From positions 3,991,501 through 4,055,500 of the forward strand of contig NZ_VIWT01000001.1 of the NCBI RefSeq assembly GCF_007829815.1: a DNA stretch of 64,000 nt, given 5' to 3'. This stretch comes from Kitasatospora viridis. Lineage in GTDB: Bacteria; Actinomycetota; Actinomycetes; Streptomycetales; Streptomycetaceae. Made by a program: the position numbers and the translations under genes. Numbering within the stretch: position 1 is the first letter of the stretch; the number at the start of each line of letters is the position of its first letter. Below the pieces are notes generated by a model that ran no database searches, was not told the DNA's origin, and saw only the letters and a program-made list of their open reading frames with translations. Below, one piece after another: positions 52,728 through 60,295 of this stretch.

Positions 52728-53537
52728 GTGTCTGCTGATCCGACTGCGCCCGCCCGTCCAACCGGCACCCGGCTGACCCCGCGGCGGCGCGCCCTGGCGC
52801 TCTGCGGTGCGGTGCTGGCCGCCCTGGTCCTGGTGGCCGCGTTCGCCCCGCTGCCGTTCACCAAGACCTGGCCGGGCGCCACCGCCGACGCGCTCGGCAG
52901 CTACGAGGGCAACCCGGTGCTGACCATCACCGGCGCGCCGGTGCGCGGCACCACCGGCTCGCTGCGGGTGACCACCATCCTGGCCACCGGGCCGGACCAG
53001 TCGGTCAGCCTCTACCAGGCGCTCTCCGGCTGGCTCAACCCCAAGGTGGCGGTGCTGCCCCGGGACAGCGTCTACCCGCAGGGCAACCTGACCCAGGCCG
53101 CGCAGGAGATGACGCAGGCTCAGGACAGCGCCACCACGGCCGCGCTGAACCACCTGCACCTCTCCGCCGACCAGGTCAAGGTGACGGTGAACCTGGGCGA
53201 CATCGGCGGCCCGAGCGGCGGCCAGATGCTCAGCCTGGCGATCATCGACAAGCTGGCCGGCGACGGCCACGGCGGCGACCTGACCGGCGGGCGCAACATC
53301 GCGGGCACCGGCACCATCGCCGACGACGGCACGGTCGGCCAGGTCGGCGGGGTGGCGCTGAAGACCCAGGCGGCCGCCCGGGACGGCGCCACCGTCTTCC
53401 TGGTGCCGCGCGCCGAGTGCGCGGACGCCAAGGTGAACACGCCCAAGCAGCTGCGGCTGATCCCGGTCAACACGCTGGACGACTCGCTGAACGCGCTGAA
53501 CGCCCTGCGGGCCGGCGCCCCGGTGCCCGCCTGCTGA
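52728..53537 (+). CDS. Membrane-anchored Lon-like (S16) protease without PDZ domain
   Basis: This 269-aa protein has one membrane helix (about 22-42), an outer region and a C-terminal S16 peptidase domain. Catalytic Ser163 lies in IGGPSGGQMLSLAII and Lys212 in GGVALKTQAA. TVGQVGGVALK follows the S16 pattern. Related YlbL proteins carry a PDZ domain between helix and protease and are about 340-380 aa; here that space is filled by a short segment and no GLGF-like PDZ loop is seen. The start is GTG. It is convergent with the AsnC regulator gene. Confidence 0.83.
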   Translation: MSADPTAPARPTGTRLTPRRRALALCGAVLAALVLVAAFAPLPFTKTWPGATADALGSYEGNPVLTITGAPVRGTTGSLRVTTILATGPDQSVSLYQALSGWLNPKVAVLPRDSVYPQGNLTQAAQEMTQAQDSATTAALNHLHLSADQVKVTVNLGDIGGPSGGQMLSLAIIDKLAGDGHGGDLTGGRNIAGTGTIADDGTVGQVGGVALKTQAAARDGATVFLVPRAECADAKVNTPKQLRLIPVNTLDDSLNALNALRAGAPVPAC

Positions 53538-53541
53538 CCGC

Positions 53542-54045
53542 TCACTCCCCGTCCGGCTGCCCCTCCTGGGCGGCCTGGGCGACCAGCGGCAGCACCCGGT
53601 AGGGCACCGGGTTCTCCAGCGCGATCGCGGTGGCCGCCCGGACGATCCCGTCGAAGCCGACCACCCGGTCGATCACCCGCTGCAGGTCGGCGTTGGACCG
53701 GGCGACGATCCGGCAGAGCATGTCGCCCTGCCCGGTGATGGTGTGCAGCTCCAGCACCTCCGGCACCGAGGCCAGGTGGGCCCGGACGTCCGCGCCCTGG
53801 CCCTGGGAGATCTCCAGGGTGGCGAAGGCGGTCACCGGGTAGCCGAGCGCGGCCGGGTCGACGTCCGGGCCGAAGCCGTCGATCACCCCGCGGGCGATCA
53901 GCCGGTCCAGCCTGGCCTGCACGGTGCCGCGGGCCACCTGGAGCCGGCGGGAGCACTCCAGCACGCCGATCCGGGGCTCGACGGCGAGCAGTTCGATGAG
54001 TCGGGCGTCCAACGGGTCGATCCGGGACATTACCGGCGGATGCAT
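53542..54045 (-). CDS. Lrp/AsnC-family transcriptional regulator
   Basis: This 167-aa protein has an N-terminal HTH (RIDPLDARLIELLAVEPRIGVLECSRRLQVARGTVQARLDRL) and a C-terminal RAM ligand domain (about 70-150). ATG 54045 has GGAGG seven bases upstream; ATG 54030 is an alternative. It is divergent from hpd across a 224-bp gap with a large dyad, suggesting it controls tyrosine breakdown in response to an amino acid. Confidence 0.9.
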   Translation of the reverse strand: MHPPVMSRIDPLDARLIELLAVEPRIGVLECSRRLQVARGTVQARLDRLIARGVIDGFGPDVDPAALGYPVTAFATLEISQGQGADVRAHLASVPEVLELHTITGQGDMLCRIVARSNADLQRVIDRVVGFDGIVRAATAIALENPVPYRVLPLVAQAAQEGQPDGE

Positions 54046-54060
54046 CGTGCGCCTCCAGCA

Positions 54061-54119
54061 CTGGTCAACCTGTACAGCCGTCGGAGGCATTCTCCGACCA
54101 CGGTGCACAGCTTGACCAG
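54061..54119. promoter_or_regulatory. Nested 59-bp dyad between the asnC-type gene and hpd
   Basis: Outer arms CTGGTCAACCTGTACA (54061-54076) and TGCACAGCTTGACCAG (54104-54119) match at 14 of 16 positions when inverted. The inner arms TCGGAG (54081-54086) and CTCCGA (54092-54097) share nearly the same centre (about 54089-54090). This fits an octameric or multi-dimer AsnC/Lrp operator. The downstream edge TTGACC (54112-54117) may also be the hpd -35. Confidence 0.6.
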
Positions 54120-54269
54120 CGTTCGACCGAACAGTTGCGCAGCGGCGTGAGCGGCGTCACGCTCCACCCACAACCCCGTGGCACGGACCCCACCCGCCGC
54201 CACGGGGTCCGACCGGCGTCCTCACACCCCCGGGGCCGCCGAGGTGCCAAGCCTTACAGGGAGGCCGTC

Positions 54270-55418
54270 ATGACCGACACCGCCGCGCAGTCCGTCCCCG
54301 CCCACGCGGGCCAGGCCGACCCCTTCCCGGTGAAGGGGATGGACGCCGTCGAGTTCGCGGTGGGCAACGCCAAGCAGGCGGCCCACTACTACTCCACCGC
54401 CTTCGGCATGCGCTGCACCGCGTACCGCGGCCCGGAGACCGGCCACCGGGAGACCGCCAGCTACGTGCTGGAGTCCGGCTCGGCCCGGTTCGTGCTCACC
54501 TCCGTGGTCAAGGCGTCCACCGAGCGCGGCGCCTTCCTGGACCGCCACGTGGCCGCCCACGGCGACGGCGTGATCGACCTGGCCATCGAGGTGCCGGACG
54601 TGCACGCCGCCTACGCCTACGCGCTGGAGCACGGCGCCACCGGCCTGGCCGAGCCGCACGAGGAGAGCGACGAGCACGGCACCGTGGTGCTGGCCGCGAT
54701 CGCCACCTACGGCGAGACCCGGCACACCCTGGTGGACCGCTCCGGCTACTCCGGCGCCTACCTGCCCGGCTACGTCTCCCGGGAGCCGATCGTCGCGCCG
54801 CCGGCCAAGCGCAACTTCCAGGCCATCGACCACTGCGTCGGCAACGTCGAGCTCGGCAAGATGGACACCTGGGTGGGCTTCTACAACCGGGTGATGGGCT
54901 TCACCAACATGAAGGAGTTCGTCGGCGACGACATCGCCACCGAGTACTCGGCGCTGATGTCCAAGGTCGTCGCGGACGGCACCCGCAAGGTGAAGTTCCC
55001 GCTCAACGAGCCGGCCATCGCCAAGAAGAAGTCGCAGATCGACGAGTACCTGGAGTTCTACGGCGGCCCCGGCGTGCAGCACATCGCGCTGGCGACCAAC
55101 GACATCGTCAACACGGTCCGCCAGATGCGCGCGGCCGGCGTCGAGTTCCTGGACACCCCCGACAGCTACTACGACACGCTCGGCGAGTGGGTCGGCGAGA
55201 CCCGGGTGCCGATCGAGGAGCTGCGCGAGCTGAAGATCCTCGCCGACCGCGACGAGGACGGCTACCTGCTGCAGATCTTCACCAAGCCGGTCCAGGACAA
55301 GCCGACCGTCTTCTTCGAGATGATCGAGCGGCACGGCTCGATGGGCTTCGGCAAGGGCAACTTCAAGGCGCTGTTCGAGGCGATCGAGCGCGAGCAGGAG
55401 CGCCGCGGCAACCTCTGA
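54270..55418 (+). CDS. hpd: 4-hydroxyphenylpyruvate dioxygenase
   Basis: This 382-aa iron enzyme turns 4-hydroxyphenylpyruvate into homogentisate in tyrosine catabolism and ochre pigment formation. Two VOC folds are present. The C-terminal one has the iron ligands in DHCVGNVE (His), GVQHIALATNDI (His) and the Glu near FFEMIERHGSMGFGKGNFKALFEAIE. Binding of aromatic substrate is supported by the same C-terminal helix. GGGAGG lies about five bases before the ATG. It is regulated probably by the divergent AsnC-type protein. Confidence 0.95.
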   Translation: MTDTAAQSVPAHAGQADPFPVKGMDAVEFAVGNAKQAAHYYSTAFGMRCTAYRGPETGHRETASYVLESGSARFVLTSVVKASTERGAFLDRHVAAHGDGVIDLAIEVPDVHAAYAYALEHGATGLAEPHEESDEHGTVVLAAIATYGETRHTLVDRSGYSGAYLPGYVSREPIVAPPAKRNFQAIDHCVGNVELGKMDTWVGFYNRVMGFTNMKEFVGDDIATEYSALMSKVVADGTRKVKFPLNEPAIAKKKSQIDEYLEFYGGPGVQHIALATNDIVNTVRQMRAAGVEFLDTPDSYYDTLGEWVGETRVPIEELRELKILADRDEDGYLLQIFTKPVQDKPTVFFEMIERHGSMGFGKGNFKALFEAIEREQERRGNL

Positions 55419-55446
55419 CGGTCCGTCCGACGCCCCGGGCGTCACC

Positions 55447-55478
55447 AGCGGCCCCGGACCAGCCGGTCCGGGGCCGCT
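55447..55478. terminator. Bidirectional terminator after hpd
   Basis: A perfect 14-bp stem AGCGGCCCCGGACC / complement (55447-55460, 55465-55478) with loop AGCC lies between convergent genes. Confidence 0.8.
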
Positions 55479-55497
55479 CGGCATGCCCGACGGCGGG

Positions 55498-56055
55498 TCA
55501 GTTGACCACGGTCTGCACGTCCGGCGCGTGCCCGTTCCAGGTGACGAAGACCGAGTTGGTGCTCTGGCCCTGGGAGAAGTCGATCCGCATCCACTGGTCG
55601 CCGTTCCACATCTGCATCTGCCAGCCCGGGTCCGGCACCGCCGAGACCAGCTCGGCGCTGTCCGGGTGCATGTCCAGCGCCACCCGGCCGCCCGGCACCA
55701 GGTAGCTGCGCACCGTGCCGGTGCCGCCGCCGGCCGCGGGGGTGCTCGCGGCGGCGGTGGCCGGGCGGCGGGTGGCCGCGGGCGGGGTGCTGTGCCCGCC
55801 GGTCGGCGCGCTCTGCAGGGCGGCCGGCGGGGTCGGCGGCTCCTGGCCGGGCTGCGGGGCGAGGGGGGCGCCCGGGGCGGCCGGGGTGCCGGGCACGGTG
55901 GTCGGGGCGGCCGAGGGGGAGTGGCGCAGCGGCAGCGCGGCCGGCGGCTCGAACGCGGAGTCGGAGAGCACGGCGTTGACGCCCAGCCAGGAGAGCAGCA
56001 CCGCGGCCGTGGTGGCCACCGCCCAGGCACCCGTCTGAACCAGTCCGCTTCGCAT
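55498..56055 (-). CDS. Membrane-anchored secreted protein with Pro/Ala linker
   Basis: This 185-aa protein has one N-terminal membrane helix or signal anchor (about 10-32). A long Pro/Ala/Thr linker (about 35-112) is followed by a small C-terminal domain of about 70 residues rich in Trp (PGWQMQMWNGDQWMRIDFSQG ... VFVTWNGHAPDVQTVVN). The C-terminal domain looks like a compact beta fold, but I do not recognise it. It is divergent from the response-regulator gene with only 112 bases between, so it may be a sensor partner or target of that system. Confidence 0.75.
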   Translation of the reverse strand: MRSGLVQTGAWAVATTAAVLLSWLGVNAVLSDSAFEPPAALPLRHSPSAAPTTVPGTPAAPGAPLAPQPGQEPPTPPAALQSAPTGGHSTPPAATRRPATAAASTPAAGGGTGTVRSYLVPGGRVALDMHPDSAELVSAVPDPGWQMQMWNGDQWMRIDFSQGQSTNSVFVTWNGHAPDVQTVVN

Positions 56056-56167
56056 CGACGGCCATCCTGCCGCATCCGCCGCCCCAGCAGCTCAGTGGCC
56101 CTGCACCCGCTCCGCCCGATTGAGCAAGGTTCTTGTGAAAAACGGGGATGCCGTACCGTGCAGGGCC

Positions 56168-56872
56168 ATGGCAACAGTCCTGGTGGTCGAGGACGACCCG
56201 TTCGTCCGCTCGGCCCTGATCCGCCACCTGTCCGAGTCCGGGCACGCCGTCCGCAGCGTCGGCACCGCCCTGGAGGCGCTGCGCGAGGTCGCGCAGGTCG
56301 GCTGCGACCTGGTCATCCTCGACCTCGGCCTGCCCGACCTGGACGGCGGCGAGGCGCTCAAGATGATCCGCGGCCTCACCGACGTCCCGGTGATCATCTC
56401 CACCGCGCGGGACGACGAGGCGGAGATCGTCCGGCTGCTCAACGACGGCGCCGACGACTACCTGGTCAAGCCGTTCTCCGGGGAGCACCTGACGGCCCGG
56501 ATGACCGCCGTGCTGCGCCGGCTCGGCGGCGGCAGCGCGCCCGCCTCCACGGTGCTGCGGGTCGGCGGGCTGGCGATCGACGTGCAGCGGCGCGAGGCGG
56601 CGCTGGACGGGCGGCCGCTGGACCTGACCCGCCGTGAGTTCGACCTGCTGGCCTTCCTGGCCGCCCGGCCCGGCGTGGTGGTGCCGCGCAAGGAGATCCT
56701 GGCCGAGGTGTGGCGGCAGACCTACGGCGGCGACCAGACCATCGACGTGCACCTGTCCTGGCTGCGCCGCAAGCTCGGCGAGACCGCCGCCGAGCCGCGC
56801 TACCTGCACACCGTGCGCGGCGTCGGGGTCCGGCTGGAGGCGCCGGCGCCGGTCGTGGAGCGCCGGCCGTGA
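56168..56872 (+). CDS. OmpR/PhoB-type response regulator
   Basis: This 234-aa regulator has a receiver domain with phospho-acceptor Asp52 (LVILDLGLPDLDG), the acidic pocket VEDD, and Lys near 102 in YLVKPF. A winged-helix DNA-binding domain follows at about 130-228 (LTRREFDLLAFLAARPGVVVPRKEILAEVW ... IDVHLSWLRRKL). The ATG begins MATVLVVEDDP. Its last bases overlap the kinase start. Together they form a two-component pair upstream of a chitinase-like gene. Confidence 0.92.
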   Translation: MATVLVVEDDPFVRSALIRHLSESGHAVRSVGTALEALREVAQVGCDLVILDLGLPDLDGGEALKMIRGLTDVPVIISTARDDEAEIVRLLNDGADDYLVKPFSGEHLTARMTAVLRRLGGGSAPASTVLRVGGLAIDVQRREAALDGRPLDLTRREFDLLAFLAARPGVVVPRKEILAEVWRQTYGGDQTIDVHLSWLRRKLGETAAEPRYLHTVRGVGVRLEAPAPVVERRP

Positions 56873-58386
56873 CCCGCGGCGGCGGCGCGACGGGGGACGC
56901 GGGCGCGCCGCCGAAGGCCCGCCGGTCGGGCGAGCCGCTGCGCTGGGCACTGGTCAAGGCCGCCGTGGCCGGGACGACCATGGTCGCGCTGGCCTTCCTG
57001 ATCCCGCTCGGGCTGATGGTGCAGAAGACCGCCCGGGACCGGGCGTTCACCGCCGCCGACCGGCAGGCCGCCGCGCTCGGCCCGGCCCTGGCCATCACCA
57101 CCGACCAGGGCGACCTGTCCCGGGCGCTGGCCAGCACCGACGCCGGCGCCCGCGGCCGGATCGCGATCCACCTGCCGGCCGGCAGCGGCGGCGCGGAGGC
57201 CGGTGCGGACGCTGGTGCGGGGGCCGGTGCGGGGGCCGGTGCGACCGTCGGCACCGGCCGGGTCGGCCCGGCCGACGTCCGCTCGGCCCAGCAGGGCCGG
57301 GTGCTCACCGTCGCGGTGCCCGGCGGCTACGCCCGACTGCAGCCCGTCGCGGTCGACCCGACCAGGGTCGCGGTGATCGAGGTCTACGTCGCCGAGAGCG
57401 ACCTCACCCAGGGCGTCACCACCGCCTGGCTGGTGCTCTCGTTGGTCGCCCTCGGCCTGGTCGCGATCGCCGTGCTGGTGGCCGACCGGATGGGCGGCCG
57501 ACTGGTCGGCTCGGCCCGCCGGCTGGCCGGCGCCGCCCGGGCGCTGGGCGCCGGCGACCTGGCGGTGCGGGTGCCGGTGACCGGGCCGGCGGCCGAGGGC
57601 AGCCCGGCCGAGCTGCTGGAGGCGGCCACCGCCTTCAACGCGATGGCCGACCGGGTGGTGCAGCTGCTGGCCGCCGAGCGCGAGCTGGCCGCCGACCTCT
57701 CGCACCGGCTGCGCACCCCGCTGACCGTGCTGCGGCTGAACGCGGCCTCGCTCGGCGACGGCGACGCGGCCGACGCCACCCGGCACGCGGTGGCCCAGCT
57801 GGAGCGCGAGGTGGACCAGATCATCCGCTCGGCCCGCCGCGCCCCCGCCGACGCGCCCGCCGTCACGGTGGGCTGCGACGCCGCCGAGGTGATCCGCGAG
57901 CGGGCCGCCTTCTGGTCCGCGCTGGCCGAGGACGAGGGCCGGGCCTGGCAGCTGCACGGCGCGCAGGCGCCCGCGCCGGTGCCGGTGCAGCGCGGCGACC
58001 TGGCCGCCGCGCTGGACGCGCTGCTCGGCAACGTCTTCCGGCACACCCCCGTCGGCACCGCCTTCGCCGTCGACGTGCTGGCCACCGAGCGGACCGTGAT
58101 CGTGCTGGTCGGCGACGCCGGGGCGGGCTTCGACGACCCCTCGGCGGCGCTGCGGCGCGGCGGCGGCCACGGCGGCGAGGGCTCCACCGGCCTCGGCCTG
58201 GACATCGTGCGCAAGCTCGCCGAGGCGGCCGGCGGCGACCTGGCGCTGGGCCGCTCGGCGGTGCTCGGCGGGGCCGAGATCCGGCTGCGGCTGGGCGCCG
58301 GCACCACGTTGCCGCAGCCGCCGGCCCGGCGGCTCGGGCGGGCCCGGCGGCGCGGCGAGCAGGAGCGGGCCGGCGAGGCGCGCTGA
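56869..58386 (+). CDS. Sensor histidine kinase
   Basis: This 505-aa membrane kinase has two helices (about 27-50 and 185-205) flanking an outer sensor region of about 135 residues. A HAMP segment (about 205-260) precedes the H-box DLSHRLRTPL with phospho-acceptor His279 and the ATPase domain (N-box GNVFRHTP, G-box STGLGLDIV). The outer region contains AGADAGAGAGAGAGA, coded by a GGTGCGGGGGCC-type tandem repeat near 57200-57243 that can change length in frame. GTG overlaps the regulator stop by four bases. Confidence 0.9.
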   Translation: MTRGGGATGDAGAPPKARRSGEPLRWALVKAAVAGTTMVALAFLIPLGLMVQKTARDRAFTAADRQAAALGPALAITTDQGDLSRALASTDAGARGRIAIHLPAGSGGAEAGADAGAGAGAGAGATVGTGRVGPADVRSAQQGRVLTVAVPGGYARLQPVAVDPTRVAVIEVYVAESDLTQGVTTAWLVLSLVALGLVAIAVLVADRMGGRLVGSARRLAGAARALGAGDLAVRVPVTGPAAEGSPAELLEAATAFNAMADRVVQLLAAERELAADLSHRLRTPLTVLRLNAASLGDGDAADATRHAVAQLEREVDQIIRSARRAPADAPAVTVGCDAAEVIRERAAFWSALAEDEGRAWQLHGAQAPAPVPVQRGDLAAALDALLGNVFRHTPVGTAFAVDVLATERTVIVLVGDAGAGFDDPSAALRRGGGHGGEGSTGLGLDIVRKLAEAAGGDLALGRSAVLGGAEIRLRLGAGTTLPQPPARRLGRARRRGEQERAGEAR

Positions 58387-58430
58387 GGCGCCGTCAGCCG
58401 TCAGGCGACGGGGGGCCTCCTACGGGATCT

Positions 58431-58451
58431 TCCTTAACTCCGGCCTAAGGG
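58431..58451 (+). promoter_or_regulatory. Possible regulator site upstream of the chitinase-like gene
   Basis: TCCTTA and TAAGGG (58431-58436, 58446-58451) form a loose dyad in the 180-bp gap before the GH18 gene. It is one of few AT-containing stretches there. No classic TGGTCTAGACCA chitinase/DasR repeat is seen in the gap. Confidence 0.25.
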
Positions 58452-58566
58452 ACGGCTACCCGAGCCTGAGCGCCCGCCTTGCCCGGATTTCGGCCCGCTA
58501 GCGTCGGCGGCGCCGCGTGCGGGCCCATCCGCCCCGCGGCCCCTGACGCCGTTTCGAGGAGCGCCG

Positions 58567-60123
58567 ATGACCAAGCAGACCGCCCGCCGCCCCGGGCACC
58601 GCCGCCGTGGCCGCAAGGGACTGGTGATCGGCGCCGGCGCGGTCGCGGCCGCCGTGGTCGCCGGCGGGGTCGCGGCGCTGGCCTCCAGCGCCAGCGCCGC
58701 CACCATCGGCGCCGTGTACAGCCGCACCAGCACCTGGGACGGCGGCTACACCGGCCAGTACCTGATCAGCAGCGACGCTGGCCCGGTCGACGACTGGACG
58801 CTCAGCTTCGACCTGCCGGCCGGCGCCTCGCTCTCCTCGCTGTGGAACGCGGTCTACGTGGTCAGCGGGCAGCACGTGACGGTCCGTCCGGAGTCCTGGG
58901 ACCGGCGGATCGGCGCCGGGCAGAGCGTGGACGTCGGCTTCGTGGTGCAGGGCGCGGGCGCGGCCCAGGCCGAGCCGGCGAACTGCCTGATCGACGACGT
59001 CTCCTGCAAGGCGGGCGACGGGCCCACGCCGGTGCCGTCCGGCCGGCCCGGCACGCCCGTGCCGAGCCCCGTGCCGAGCGCGCCCGCCACCAGCGCCCGG
59101 CCCACCCCGAGCTCGACTCCCGCACCGACCCTCAAGCCGACGCCGACCCCCAAGCCGACTTCGACGCCGACACCGGTGCCGACCCCGACGACCGGGACGC
59201 CGGGCGGTGCCGGGTTCGCGCCCTACGTGGACACCTCGCTCTACCCGCCCTACGACCTGGTGGCCACCGCCAAGGCGAGCGGCGTAAAGAACTTCACCCT
59301 GGCCTTCGTGGTGTCCGGCGGCGGCTGCGTGCCCAAGTGGGGCGGAGTCACCGACCTCGCCTCGGACCCGGTGGCCGGACAGATCGGCGCGCTGCGGGCG
59401 ATCGGCGGCGACGTGCGGGTCTCGTTCGGCGGTGCCAACGGCAGCGAGCTGGCGACCGCCTGCGGCTCGGCCGCCGACCTGGCCGCCGCCTACCAGCAGG
59501 TGGTGGACGCCTACGGCCTGACCAAGCTGGACTTCGACGTGGAGGGCGGCGCGCTCGCCGACACCGCCGCCAACACCCGCCGCGACCAGGCGATCGCCCA
59601 GCTCCAGCAGACCGCCGCGGCCAAGGGCCGGGCGCTGGACGTCTCCTTCACCCTGCCCGCGCTGCCGACCGGCCTGACCCAGGACGGCATCGCCCTGGTC
59701 ACCGGGGCGAAGGCCGCCGGGGTGCGGATCGGCGCCGTCAACATCATGGCGATGGACTACGGCGACGGGGTGGCGCCCGCTCCGAGCGGCCGGATGGGCA
59801 CCTACGCGATCGACGCGGCCACCGCCACCCAGGCCCAGCTGAAGAGCGTGCTCGGCCTGGACGACGCGGACGCCTGGGCGAAGACCGCGGTCACCCCGAT
59901 GATCGGCGTCAACGACGTCTCCACCGAGGTCTTCACGGTCGCCGACGCCCAGCAGCTGGCCGCCTTCGCGAGCGGCAAGCACCTCGCCTGGCTCGCCATG
60001 TGGAGCGCCACCCGGGACCAGCCCTGCGCCGGCGGGGCCAAGCCGACCGCCGACGCCAGCTGCAGCAGCATCGACCAGCGGGCGCTGGACTTCACCAAGG
60101 CGCTGGGCGGCTACACCGGCTGA
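58567..60123 (+). CDS. Secreted GH18 chitinase-like enzyme with CBM2
   Basis: This 518-aa protein has a twin-arginine-like signal (RRPGHRRRGRKGLVIG then a hydrophobic core to about 45). A CBM2 carbohydrate-binding module (about 46-140) is followed by a Pro/Thr linker (about 150-215) and a GH18 barrel. The catalytic line LDFDVEGG supplies Asp322, Asp324 and the acid Glu326. MAMDYGDG and WLAMWSATRD are further barrel signatures. It should cleave chitin or a related GlcNAc polymer outside the cell. The two-component pair upstream resembles the ChiS/ChiR-chiC layout of Streptomyces, though no direct link is shown. Confidence 0.9.
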   Translation: MTKQTARRPGHRRRGRKGLVIGAGAVAAAVVAGGVAALASSASAATIGAVYSRTSTWDGGYTGQYLISSDAGPVDDWTLSFDLPAGASLSSLWNAVYVVSGQHVTVRPESWDRRIGAGQSVDVGFVVQGAGAAQAEPANCLIDDVSCKAGDGPTPVPSGRPGTPVPSPVPSAPATSARPTPSSTPAPTLKPTPTPKPTSTPTPVPTPTTGTPGGAGFAPYVDTSLYPPYDLVATAKASGVKNFTLAFVVSGGGCVPKWGGVTDLASDPVAGQIGALRAIGGDVRVSFGGANGSELATACGSAADLAAAYQQVVDAYGLTKLDFDVEGGALADTAANTRRDQAIAQLQQTAAAKGRALDVSFTLPALPTGLTQDGIALVTGAKAAGVRIGAVNIMAMDYGDGVAPAPSGRMGTYAIDAATATQAQLKSVLGLDDADAWAKTAVTPMIGVNDVSTEVFTVADAQQLAAFASGKHLAWLAMWSATRDQPCAGGAKPTADASCSSIDQRALDFTKALGGYTG

Positions 60124-60134
60124 CCCGCCGTCAA

Positions 60135-60166
60135 CCGCCGGGCGGACCCCACGGGCCGCCCGGCGG
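60135..60166 (+). terminator. Hairpin after the chitinase-like gene
   Basis: CCGCCGGGCGG (60135-60145) and CCGCCCGGCGG (60156-60166) form an 11-bp stem with a 10-base loop. Confidence 0.6.
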
Positions 60167-60295
60167 CGCGGTGTGCGGTGACGGAAGGCGACCGGAACTG
60201 GTCCCCACAACCTCTCGCGCAGCACACGCCCCGGCCGTACCCCTCCGGTATGGTCGATGGCTGGTCGATCGGCCGTCGGAGATGGAGCGGGCAAA

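Noticed and set aside
58387..58566. Classic chitinase operator (TGGTCTAGACCA-type direct repeats)
   Set aside because: No such repeats were found by eye in the gap; only a weak TCCTTA/TAAGGG dyad is there.
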